Source: Centropus unirufus (taxonomy: Eukaryota > Chordata > Aves > Cuculiformes > Centropidae). Taken from it: 64,000 nucleotides of DNA. Shown here piece after piece: positions 13,072-26,000 of the stretch (position 1 is the stretch's first letter; each line of letters starts with the position of its first letter). The position numbers and the translations under genes were made by a program. The stretch covers positions 1,108,398-1,172,397 of the forward strand of contig VYZI01000053.1 of NCBI GenBank assembly GCA_013397695.1, written 5' to 3'. The notes under the pieces are model-generated. The model was not told the DNA's origin. It saw only the letters and a list, made by a program, of their open reading frames with translations, and made no database searches.

Positions 13072-13119
13072 CTGTAACACAGGGAAAAAAAAAACAGGAA
13101 AAAAAAAAAAAGGAAAAAA
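13072..13119 (-). other. GRID1: 3' splice site (acceptor) and polypyrimidine tract of the GRID1 exon
   Basis: On the minus strand a long pyrimidine stretch, almost all T with short CC interruptions, runs from about 13119 to 13081 and ends in CCCTGTGTTACAG, with the AG at 13073-13072. It appears on the plus strand as two A-runs. The exon begins at 13071 in phase 1. No strong branch point lies in the usual 18-40 nt zone. A CCTAAT match at 13146-13141 is about 70 nt upstream of the AG and is only a possibility. Confidence 0.92.
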
Positions 13120-16100
13120 CTGCTGCATCAAACTTCGCCAATTAGGCAAGCATCACTAATCAGAGGGAAAAGGCTTTTTTTTCCTGCAGTGCTGTCAGAA
13201 GAAGAGAATTCCACACAGCCCACTTCCATAGCTCCCTTTTATAGCCAATGGCATCAGGGAAACTCCATCAACTACCTCTCCTCTTCTTAGGAAGAGCCAG
13301 TTCGTGTGTTTGGGTGGCTGTGGGTCCCTCCCCAGAGGCCCAAGGCCCTGGGGCTTCACACTGCATGAACAAAAAGACAGTCCCACCCCAAAAGTATGTT
13401 CAAATGCCAAAATTCAGGAACAGATTAACAAGTAAGAAGATAAATCACTTGCCTCTAAACTTTACCACAACCTCTCACAGATAAGATCATGCTTGCTCTT
13501 TCCAAGAAAAAACTACAACTTGAATACACAGCCCTCCTTTTGACCTCTTTTTTTTCCTTATCTGCCTCTCCTATAAATAGCCTACCTAACCAGAGGTTTA
13601 CCGTTAACCTGTAAAACCTATAAAACAGCACACACAGCCCCAAACTATTAGGATAAATTATACTGTAAAAAAGAAAAAAAAAAGGCTTTCAGTAGGGAAA
13701 ATTTTGCAGGCAAATCCCTTGAAAACTCTTTCTTTAAACTCTGCCCCTCAATTTCAAGCTGATTGAAAAAATAATATCTATTTCTAACCGTATTTGTTAG
13801 GACATTTTATATTATTTTCATGATGAATCTGCTGGTTCAAACTGTACTCTCTCTTCATGACTCTCAGCATTTTTCTATAAAAAATGTCTGAGGCTTTATT
13901 TTGTATTGAAATTTAGAGCAAGGAAAAGGTCAGAGCTTTTATCGAATCAGGTTAAGTCTCCAAATTAACAGTGACCTGATCATAGCTGTACCATGTCGTT
14001 ATGAGCTCTTAATTCTATCTGAAAGATGTATAACTTCTCTTGAATTAGAAAGTATTTAACCCTCTTTTCTCACATTCATTTCTCACACTTTCACCCTCAA
14101 ATTTCAGCTCTCGGGTGAAGCTGAGTGGTGTAAGTTCGAGTACATTTATTGTTCCCGTTATAAAACCTGCTCTTCAGAAAGCTTTACCCTAACTTTAGTG
14201 ATCACTATATCGTAACAGCCATGAGATTTTGTTTTTTCAAGTTCTAGGCGTAACTAAATTCTGACCAAAAAAAATTAAGTAACAATACCACAGGCATTGC
14301 AAAAGCCAGGGGACTGAAAACCAGTACAGTTCAAAGCCAGCTGGGCTCCTTGTTGCACCACCTGGGTGGGATCTTAGGCCATGACCAGTCTTGGTGTTGT
14401 GTGGCCAAAAAGAAAATACATATGAACTTTCTTCTCCCCCTAAATCTGACACAAGCAACATCTTGCGAGGATGCCACATTAAAGAATTTATTTCATGTGC
14501 AAGTGCAATCTATTAGGGTCAACAAAGTGACCAGCAAACATTAGATCTGAAAAAAAACACTGGAATAGCTTCACACTTCTATCCAAACCTGTACATGTTC
14601 CTTAATGTCATTAATTCAGCTTCCATAAATAGTTGGATTACAGAGAAAAATCAGAAATAAATAGGAATTAAGCCAGGGCTGTACTGACAGCCACTGAGCC
14701 ATCAGTGCTTTTTTTGCTGAGGTTTAGCAGGTATGATCATTGCTCCAGCCAGGGCAAAGGTGTGCTCAGAAGGGTTCTACTGGAGACTTAAGCAAGTCTA
14801 TAGCAGTTTTATCACGCTGACAAATACCTGCTAGACCCACTTACTGTCCAAAATCCTGAGCCACTGAGGAAAGGGTTTCTAGTTACGCAGGCATTTCTAG
14901 AAAACACAAGAAGCCTGAAGCCCTTAGAACTGCTAAATGTTGCAGGTGTGCTGAAATAATGACAGTGACAAACAACTATTGTTTACAAGTTAACGTATTT
15001 TATTAAAGTTGTCGTGCTAGGTTTGGATTTAGTGAATTTAAACTCAGGCAACTAGCATTCATTACTCTGCCTGGGCTCACTTTACGGATCTGCAATACAT
15101 GGAACACAAAGATTTTTCTCTTAATGATGGTGAGACCTTCAAAATCACTGCAGTGCTTGACAAGCAGTGAGAAAATTCCCCTTTTTTTTTTTACAGTTCA
15201 GCAATGACTTGCCTTACTGTGCAAGCATCTAAAGTTACCCTTGCAAAACGGACAGCTGTTTACAGAAGATTTAACTGTGCTGATTTTGTTCTGGGTTTTT
15301 TGCTTTATATTTTCAGCTGACATGCTGAACTACTGGCTAGAAACATCGTTGTAGACCAGTGCAAAATACTTGATGCCCATGGTAAGACTATTTGGACTTG
15401 GAAGAGCATTTTGTATTCCCTCACAAATTTTTCCCCTATGGAAAACAGGTCATATCCCAGTTTGAAAAACTGAAAGGATTTAGGCTTTTTCCAGCTTGAG
15501 AATAAAACAAATTTTTAGATGAAAGCGGCTGTCCATGCTCAAATGTACAAGAACAATCTGTCCGTTTTTCTCAGATATAAATGAACGTCAATGTATTGAG
15601 TACGGACAATCAGGAAGAACTCCATGAAAGTGTCTTCCTGACTGTTGACATGCCTGTTCCTACATGGCTGTGGGGAGGAGGAGAAGGTTTGAGGGGGAAT
15701 TCAGACATGGAAATGGGAACTGAAGATCAGTGTTTGCAGAGGTGATTGTAGGCGCCTATATAATGGGATTTTTTTTTAACAAATTATTTACGGTTGTTAC
15801 CAAGGGGGCAATTATTTCTTAAAATGTATCATTACATAAATACACAAGCACATGCACATATGCAGGAGCAGCTGTTTACAAATCATAATGAATTAGTCTC
15901 AGTTTTATTTTATCTGATATATCACGTAAGAAAGTGAGTTTGATGCCCTCATTTTTTTCCTCCATTTAGTAGATCACAGATCCATGCAACATAAAAGAAA
16001 AACTGATCTTTGTTTCATAGCAGATCAAAGAGAAATATTCAAAGAAACACTTATGAATTCCTATCCATGTCTCATAGTTTAGGAAAGTTAATCCCTCATT

Positions 16101-16433
16101 TTCTTCAAGACGAAAGAGTTATAAAATTCACATAGAATCTAATAAAAATAAAGGATTCTATGAATGCTTTTGTGTGTTAAAATACATTTGTTTTCTGTCT
16201 CTTCCAGTCTTAACAGTGACTCTTATTAAAAAAGTTCAGATTCTAACATTAGAGAGTTATGATGAGCTATTATTAATAAAATAATTCCTCATGCCTATTT
16301 ATTTTATACTTCACAGGGAAAGCACAGAGATCCATGCTCCATCACAGCCAAACAAGTCTGTCAAGAACATCCAAGAAATAAATTACTAGTCTGCGCCAAC
16401 TATGTGACCAACAGCTCGCTCTGCCTTCAGTTT
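13120..16433 (-). other. GRID1: Intron upstream of the GRID1 exon, no gene seen
   Basis: AT-rich sequence with stops in all frames; no exon, RNA gene or clear transposon was seen. Near its end, CATAGAATC (16131-16139) and its reverse complement GATTCTATG (16154-16162) face each other across 14 bases. Both resemble the CR1 tail unit and lie about 270 bp from the CR1 copy that follows. Confidence 0.65.
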
Positions 16434-17018
16434 TCATAGAATCATAGACTGGTTTGGGTTGGAAAAGACCTTGAAGATCATCCAGTTCCAAGTCCCCTGC
16501 CATGGGCAGGGGTACTTTCCACTGGACAAGGTTGCTCAAAGCCTCATCCAGCCTGGCCTTGAACATATCCACAATGAGGTGTCCTTGACTTCTCTGAGCA
16601 ACCTAGGCCAGTGCTTCACCACCCTCACAGAAAAAAAAAATATTCTTACTATCTAACCCAAATGTCCCTCCTTCATCTTAAAACCATTAACCCTCATCCT
16701 ATCCCTGCACACCATGATAAAGAGTCCCCCTCTCCATTCTCGTAGGCCCCCTTTAACCACTGGAACGCCACTATAAGGCCTCCACAGAGCTCTCTCTTCT
16801 CTAGGCTGAGCAACCCCAACTCTCTCAACCTGTCCTTGTATGAGTGGTGTTCTAGTCCTCTGATCATCTTCATTACCCTCCCCTGGACTCGCTCCAAAAG
16901 ATCTATGTCTTTCCGGTATTGAGAACCCCAGAATGGAACGCAGTTCTCCAGGTGAGGTCTCAGGAGAGCAGAGTAGACCCTTAACCTGCTGGTTACACTT
17001 CAGATGCAGCCCAATTAG
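16434..17018 (-). mobile_element. 5'-truncated CR1 LINE, minus orientation
   Basis: The plus strand begins TCATAGAATCATAGACTGG and continues TTTGGGTTGGAAAAGACC, the reverse complement of a CR1 3' end with its tail. On the minus strand, broken frames give ERVQGRVMKMIRGLEH, LRELGLLSLEKREL and FKARLDEALSNLV, matching the C-terminal end of the CR1 ORF2 reverse transcriptase. The similarity fades near 17018, after a GATGCAGCCCA-type segment. Frame breaks show that the copy is dead. It lies in the sense orientation relative to GRID1. Confidence 0.93.
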
Positions 17019-20000
17019 CTACTTTTGCTCAGAGTATAGCCTACATTCAGCCCTAGAAATCATATAATACTACCTTAATTTTCTAATTGCCGGCCTATGT
17101 GCATGCTTAATATACCAAGCAGAACTTCAGAGATCATATTTGAAAATGCCTCTTTAGAGAACACTAGATTCTTGAAGATGATGCAACACCTGCACTCTAG
17201 AAGGATAATGGCACTATACAAAACACACTCAGGTGAGCATTTCTCATAAAAGTGGTTGGTGGAACCACATAATAATTGGATATGTTTAAAATGCTTTTTT
17301 TGTCAACCACAATGGCCTGAAAATAGCAGGTTTGAACTGGAAATAATTCACTAGAGCATCATAAGTGAACTTCTCATGAACTTTGTCTCTTTTCTGTTAC
17401 ATCTGACTGGAGAGAGAATCTCTGTGGCTAAGAGCCTTCCTCTACCTCTGACAGACGTACCATACGTTCAGCTCTGGCAACAGAAGAATGAGACAACATC
17501 AGGGATAACCATGACAAGGAGGAAATAAAGACTTGATGCACTACTAAGGTACGAATTCTGTCACTGTGACTGCAAAACTTATGTTTGCCATAAATAATGT
17601 GCTTTATTATACAATAAGAAATAACGGGATATATTGCTTTCTGCTGCAGGTTAGGTTGGTCCCTGTGTTGGTCAATCCAAACACAAGCATCAAAAAATAG
17701 TAGTTAATCTGACATTATCCACCTATATGTGGTTATTCTCATCTATAAAGTAACGGATTTGTATTATATAAGCTATAATCCTTTTCATATAGAAAAGTTT
17801 CAGAGTCTACATTAGCATTCTTCCTTCATAAATTTACAGGATCTCATTCTTGGTCTCGACACAAGCAGCTTTAAGCTATTATTTTTGTGTGAAACAGCTG
17901 TGCAGTTGGGCACAGCTGGCCTTTAAGGATGGCTCGGTGTAGAAAGGAATTTCCAGGAGGTATAGAGCAGTGTATTGTCTTTTCAACACCAGTTCCTAAC
18001 CCCACTTGACAGAAATAGAGGAGCACATGGCTAAGATACATTTTACTTTGTGTAGAAAACAGCTGGAAGCAAACTGAAATACCAAACTGGAGCCAAAGGC
18101 AAGGCTAAATAACCATCAAGAAATAATTTCACACCTTTTCATTCTTATCTGTCACTAAATTCTGGGAGTAGTGGAGTATTAATCTCCAAGCTCTGTTTTC
18201 AAATGACCTACACCCATCCTTTCACTTGTACTTTTGTGAGAGGGAAGTAGTAAATGTGTGAAAAACAACAAGATCAGGCAGGAAATCCCGAGCTTTTGAG
18301 TTTTCTCATTTGTTTATTGGTAAGCTTTAGATCACACCTTTTTTCTTTTCCCAGTGCTACTTTTATTTGAACATTACCTTGCTAATATATTCAAAGCAGT
18401 GAGAAGAGTGAGGACTTGGATAGTGTCATTATTTTCATATTTATACACTTTTAAAAAATATATTCACTGTTTCCAACATTTTAGGAACAATTCCAAGGCA
18501 TTTTTCCTAATGTTTAAGCTCCAAGAGAAAATAAAATTATTATTTCTTACCTGGAATACAAAGATATTCTGCTTTATCTCTTGGGTGCAAATTTGACATA
18601 ATACTTCCCACTTATTATTTTATGTCTTAAGACGTAATAAAATACACACTTTAGGATTCATGAATTTGGAAGATAACCTGTAAGCACTCTGAGATAGATG
18701 TCCTAAACTGCTTCTCTTTCATGGATTTCACACATTTTTTACAATAAAATGAGGTCATTTTCCCCTCATTTTTGCAACTGCCAATTGTTTGCATAGGAAT
18801 TAAGGGATATGAACAATGGTGTATGAAACAGGCACATCCTGACGATTAGACTCCTGCTACAGTAAGCTTTCTGTATGAATCATTTTGAATACCCTCTTTG
18901 GCTCCATGCTACAGATCACCACCTCCCAGAAGGATATGAATGCAGTATTTTAGAAAACAAAGTGGACATACTTCAGAAGGAGCTCTTATCCTTAATAAAG
19001 AACACAATTCTCTTCCTCCAAACAAGAGAGGGAAAATTACTATTTACACTTCCAGAAGGGAATTAATTTGTCCAAATCCTCTAAAAGAATTAGACTTTCA
19101 GCAAGCACTGAAACTTTCAACCTGAAATGCTCACAATATAATTTGAACTGTTCAGAGTGATTAGACCAGTGAGTATAACAACAAAGTCTGTTACAATAGA
19201 TATGACCACATTAATATTTGAATGTAGGCGTTTATTGGATCCTAGAGCAAATGCGAAATGATATCAGTAAATTATATTTTCTACTTGAATAAATATTTTT
19301 CCATGTCCTTACAATCTCTCTCCACCTACCACATCTCCTAATGTCTCTGCCTCCATTTGCCCACAATCTGTGCTAAGATAATTGCTATAAGCTAGATAAT
19401 TTTTCTGCAACCATTAGAACTCAGTTTCAAAACAATATCTGCAATTTAGTCACCTTATTCCTAATGATTTTTCACTTCAAAAACTTTCTGCTAAAAAAAA
19501 CTTTGCCTTCTTACATGCTTGTAGACACACCATAGCTCACAACAACACCTCTGCAATTACCACACAGTTTCTCTTTTTTTTATTTTTTTTCATTTTTAAA
19601 GAAATTCAGGAAGTCAGTTACTAGGATATAGTTATTTTAGCAAGTACATATAATAGCAAGTACAATAAATCCATGAATTTAATTAGATTTTTTATTATTC
19701 AGCTTACATAAGCACAGCCGCACCAGATGAGACCAGACAAGAAGTCCTGCCAAGCTCCATAACTCGTCTCAAATAAACCAGGAGCAGCCATGGTGCGATA
19801 CTTTAAACATTTAATACACTCCCAAAAATGTACAGGGTGGGGGATTCCTCAGGAAGATGTGGCTTCTGTGTATTTCTATGCACCACAAGTCTGCATTGCT
19901 GAATCAAAACCCTCGATGGCTTTCTCCTCTTTGCAACATACAGTTGCCCTTTAAGTCCGTGTAAACTATGAGAATCCAGGTCAGTTCACCTTCAGCATTT

Positions 20001-23000
20001 TACCTTGGGAATTTTTAGGATCCCATTGGACTCTCCATTCTACTTATTACACCCATTTCACTAAGATCAACAAAACACCAAGTAACTCAGCAGCACCTGC
20101 GCTGCCTGCCCAGCCAGGTGCCATATAACGCCACCCAGACCCAGAAGTCGCGTTGCCTCTTCTCAAAGAGATGAGAGGAAAGCAAGAAATCAGAGGCTTC
20201 TGGAAGGAATAAAGCAGGCTATCAGAAATATAATCTTTGAAGAATGCAGGGAACATTGATTTGCCATTTAAATCTAGATCACAGGCTGACATTTGACCAC
20301 TTCCCTGTAGAAACTGAAAATCCTACCCCATGTGTTTTGATACAAGCATCAGGATTAATCAGATGCAACGGGGCACTCGGAACCCTTGTGATATCAAAGG
20401 CTGAAGCCTGTATAATGGCTGCAGAATTTTTTTCTTATTGGGCAGTTATACTGCCTACATTGATTTTGTTATCAGGCTTTTAAATACGAAAAAGGGCTTT
20501 GAATGCAGACAAATCACAGGGTTTGGTGATTTTCACTCCTGAACAGATGGGAAAGGGACAGAGCACGCCATAAAGCCAGATGTGGTACATGCACAAACAG
20601 ATGTTTTCAAATTCAACTTATCATAAATGACACACACTGCTATTAAAAATATTAAAAAGTTACTCTGCACAATGGATGCTTCATACCTGAAACAGCTGAT
20701 CCAGACTGGAGGTAACTGGACCTTCCTGGGAGGCCCAGAAGCACAAAAGCCTTTTAGAGGCTACAACAGCCCTTTCACATTTAGCAGGAAAGGTCAACTA
20801 CAGGTCTCTCCTGCTGGATTTTAATGTTTAGCATTCAAAAGCACAAGGGAAACCACCTCAGGAAATTCATTACTGTTGGAAAAAAATGTGGACATATGCT
20901 ACAATTGATGTAAAAAGGGAATTCACTGAAGAACAAGCATTTCCATTCAAATCATCCATTTAATTCTTCCAAGTGCAATAATTGCCAACTGTTTGCCCAA
21001 TGGTGAACTCAAATGAGCTGTAATAGCTTCATATCTCACTGCTGCTGTTAATACATTAAAATACTTCTAAAGACAATATGCAGTTTTATTGCCGTGTCTT
21101 CTTCTGAGACAAAAACAGATGTATTGACAGGAACTATGCTTTTGCTAACATATATCCTATGCTTAAACAGAATATTGCTTCCATCCAAATTAATTTTAAT
21201 GATTGCGTTGAATTGCCAAGCCTAATATTTGTAATGGCTGAGTACAAGCAATTCTAAACATCCAACCATCAGAACATTAGGAAGATATATCTTTCCTATT
21301 TTGGAGAGCTGTGATGCGCTTTACTAAAGCGGTATCATTTTACATGAATATCCAAATTAACAGCATCCATTTAAGACGTTGGAATTGTAAGCCTGTCTGC
21401 TTTAACACAAGTGCTATTGTTACCGTTAAGAAGCTCCTACTGTATTGTAAGTTCAATTATCATACTTTGACTCATTAAGTATGCCCTTCGTAAATAAGAC
21501 CAGAACTCTAAGCTAGGGATAAGAAAATGCAAATAAGCACGTGCTGAAACAAATCAAGTGTGCAAAGGGGATGAACTACTTAGAGAGGGAAAAGGTATCT
21601 CTTCTTATTCAGGGAAAACCAGATGTCACTTGAGAATCTGAGAGATTCTTTCAGTACCTGTATACAACCAAGTGTCCAGCAAAGAGAAGGCAGAAGCACA
21701 TCCCTTCAGTTTTAATGGACTGCAGAGTGAGTCTCCCTCTTTTGTAATTCAACCTTAAATACTGCACGTTCCAATCTGAAGAGAGACTGCAATAAAATTA
21801 CTGCCAATAAAGAAATCAAGTTTCCCCCTTGAGGAAGTAACATGATGTTATGTCCAAACTTCTAGCCTGAGAAATCTAGATGTCATTTTGGCTGAAGCCA
21901 CAGTTTCACTCCATTGCTTGCTTTCAGAGCATTCAGTGCAAGGTACAGAGGCACTGAATCCATTCCTTGTCTTGAGTGCAATTACATTTAATACAGCATG
22001 ATCTGACCACGTCAGCTCCAGGCAGCAATTATCTGTAAGGCTCAGTGTCACCACGTACACCATGAGCCTGAGACACAACTCTGAGCTGTACAGAGCTCAC
22101 CTGCCTCAGCAAGCCCATCCTGAACTGCTTGGTCAATATTTGGTCACCTGCTGGCAAGCTATGGGCTACAATGTGCATATTTTAGCTCAGAACCCAGAAA
22201 GAAGGACCCTCTGGTAAGTCTTTTATTTTATTTAAATTACGTCTGTCAGGCTGTAATGAGGATTATGGTATTTGAAGTTTAACATCCTTGGTTAGCTGTT
22301 TGACCCACAAAAGGCATTTTCATATAAACAGTCAATTCAGAACAAAAATTACATATATTTCTTTAATTTCCTGCTTTTTATAGCCCATTTTTGCAAAGTA
22401 GCCTCTTTAAAACTGTAAAAAAAATGCAAAAGGATACAAAAATCAATTAAATACTTTTCCGTTCTCTAGTGATTTCTGTTAAAAGCAAGATGAGGAGGAT
22501 CCCTACTGAGATAACAAATCTTTTGGCGGAAGCAGGAAGGAGTTGAAGACAAAAAGCTAAGTTCATGTCACATATAATGACCGTCAGTTAGTCACTCTTA
22601 TAGGAATATCACAACAACAAAGATTAAAAAAAAATCAATTGCCAATTATTCATTTGCATTATGACAACTACTTTTAGTACAATGGCAAATACACGTGCTC
22701 CATTCTCTAACAACATGACTCTGATCCCAGAGGAAAAAAAAGCAAAACCACAAAAACAACACGCTAGAGAACAAAAACATGAATCTGCTTATACTTTATC
22801 ATCTGCTAAAACCTCCTCAGGCATCCCTCTGTTAGCTCCATACTTCTGGAAAATAATGAGTAATGATTACTGAAAAGATAACTGGTAACACTGAGGTGGG
22901 GGACTGCACCAAGATTAGTGACAAAAGACTCTCCACTCGTCATGTTGTAAACAGAAGTAACACATTTGAACGGACTGAAAAATGAGACCCTTTAGGCCTT

Positions 23001-26000
23001 AGTCCTGCAAGCATTCAAGTCTGCATTTAGATTTGGGTGAGGAAACTTAACACCAAATCTCCGGTCACATATAGAGTCTCTCAACAAATGAACAAGCGTT
23101 CACATAGCTGCTACACACTGTGGTTTATTCCTACCATAATCAAGATAAACACTTCAAACACGTAGAACACACTTCCACCACCCTGGATATAAACCCCTTC
23201 TTTCTTAAAACAGCAATAAAAAAACGAGCAAAAATCTTGACACTTTTTTAAACAATCCTCCTGTCCAAACTACAGCCCTGATATTTTAACAGTTTGTGCC
23301 CATGACTGAATACACGGCCTTCATGAAGGCACAATAAACTTGCTCTTGAAAAGCATTCCTGTATTTTGTTTTGTGTTTTCCCCAATTTCACTAACGCACA
23401 CTGTTAGAAAATTAAAAGCCATCGGTAACAATAGCTTTGCTTCTCTTCAATAGTTTTCCATAGACCAACAGCAAAGAGAAATATTTACAGGCTTAGGAAA
23501 ATAGCATCTCCTCAATAAAACCAAAACTGTAGAAAAAGATAAATGGGAAAAGGGGAGCATAATTCTACACAGACTTTTCTGACTCTAATAAAAATAAATT
23601 CAGTTGTAAAAAAGTAATACATTACAATAAGAGAGTCTTTTATTTATGAATCAAACGCACCCCCAGTTTGGCAGCAGAATAAGACTAAAAAAATTCCAGT
23701 TGCAACTAAATATAAAAGTATTCTGAAAACTAGACTCAGAGATATCCAAGGGCTTAGACAAAGGACTTCACAGTCAAAACCAAGACATATTCAGAATTTT
23801 CAGTTTGCCCCGGTGACATTAGGGGATTTTATTTGCATATTTATAAAATTGGGGGTTACTTCTGCATCTTCTTTACACATATTTGTGACAAATGAAACAA
23901 AGGAGCAATATGTCTCAGCGAATTTAAGTTGCAATTTGATCGTGAGACTCAAAGACAAAGCTTCTGTGCAACTCCCCCAAAATCTAACAAGGTTTTTATC
24001 TACTGATTACAGCCATGAATGTGAAGGCCAGTTAGGAACTCCAGTATGCCCTAAGGTTAATATTTGAATGACAAGAACCAGAATTTTTATCCTGTAATCA
24101 ACTTAATTCCTTGGCTAATGCCTTCTAATTAACAGGAAAAGAATTAGGAAATTCTGAATGTCACTAGGAAAAATGTTATCCTTAGAAAAGGCAGTGAAGA
24201 CAGTCTCTGGTTGAGCAGCGCCATGCAGGTACTACGATCTTTGGTGGATGCTAGCAAATCTGCACACTTTAACATTTTTCACAGAAGCAGACACTGTGAT
24301 AATTCCAGCTTTTAAAATAAAGCAATGGCTTTGGAGAGGACAAGATGTTGTGCCATAAAGAACAAGATAACATGCTACTGCCAAGTATCCAAAAATCAGT
24401 CAACCACGTAAGGACAAGATTTTAAGGCAATTACTGACTTTTTCCGCTTCTCATGGAATAGCTGGACCTACTCCTTAAGAAAAGATTACATTACTACCAT
24501 GCACTGAAGGAAAACATGAAAGATTAAAAATATAACTAGTAAATTCACATTGCTTCTACATTTTCCTATTCAATCTGCTTAGTTCATGAGAGCAATTTAA
24601 GCAAGTGATGCCTTATTAGAAACGCATGGAAAGTCTCTGAACTCTAGATGAACCAGCTGCACGTTTTCAGATTAACATACGGAAGATTTTATTTTTATCT
24701 TTATCTTTTATTCTGCTCCTCACTCCAGGTAGAATCAATCCCAGGTTTTTATTCCTGGGACAAAACACAAGAAGCTCTGCCTCTTTATAGCTCCAAGATA
24801 ACTTCCACATACTGCCCCAGGGATAGCAGGCACTTCTTTTACTTGTCTTAAGGCTTGAATTTAATCATCATGATAATCATAGTGCTTTGATATTGCACAA
24901 TATCTTCAAGCATTTATATGTCCAAAATATATTTGGTTAACTTAATTAATAACTTGGGTGGTTGGGGGGTAAAATTCTTGTCAGGAGACTGTGCTACAGA
25001 CCTCAGAAAGAGCAGTCAAGATCACCAGCTGGAAAACTTTGGGTGGTGAAATAACACCAAGTGATTCTCTCCAGCTTAGACATCCTTGTTGCTTTATTGT
25101 GTTATTATTTGCTAAAATGAGGTTCATGCCAGTTCAGGTATTCCTTCAAATCTTTCATTCACTCACATAATCTTTCCTCTCACTATCAGGAGGTTGCTTT
25201 GGGTCACTGAGTACATTAACAGATTTTATCTGTACCTTTTTTCCTTCTCACTCTCAATATTTATTTAGATACAACTCCTGACATACAACTACAATGACTG
25301 CCACAGCAGCACAGACAATATATCTGTAAACTTCAGGGAATGAGACAGCCATGTAAAATGCTGGAAACACCCTTATTTCCAAACCTTCTGGCAAGAGGTT
25401 GCAGATATAGTTTCACACTTCATTTCCTTTGACATGTCCCCAGAACCACTACTGTGCATATCTAGTGTCACTATTTGAATCCTCACATCCCAGCCGCCTC
25501 TAAGGCTCTATTACACTATCTAGAGTTTGCATGAAAAAAAATCATTTTTTTCCCCTGGAAACAAGTGTTCACTGTTGGTATGAACACAACTATTTTGCTC
25601 AAAATAGTTGAATGAATAGCCAGCAAAATGTGCTAGAAGTTTGGCTCTTGAGAGTTAGGAAATCACTGTTTAAATTTTTTATACAGCAGGAGTTAATTTT
25701 TTCACATCTTTATACATAAAGAGTCTAATACTAAACATGTTGGTTTCTGCAGTTCCTGACTATAATATAGCAATACCTTGAATCAGGCTTTCTTTCACTT
25801 CTTATTACCAAGTCTTTTTTTTTAACTTGGAAGACAAACAACATTTTTCTGTTCTTTCCGCTCCTCTCTCAGATTTGCATATTCACATTCCCCTGCTTGC
25901 TCCTGCATTCTCTTTTATTTCCTACAAGTACAATGGGATTATATATATATGAATTTATGTGATCTTCATTCTTCTATTTTATATTTAACAGATTGAAACA

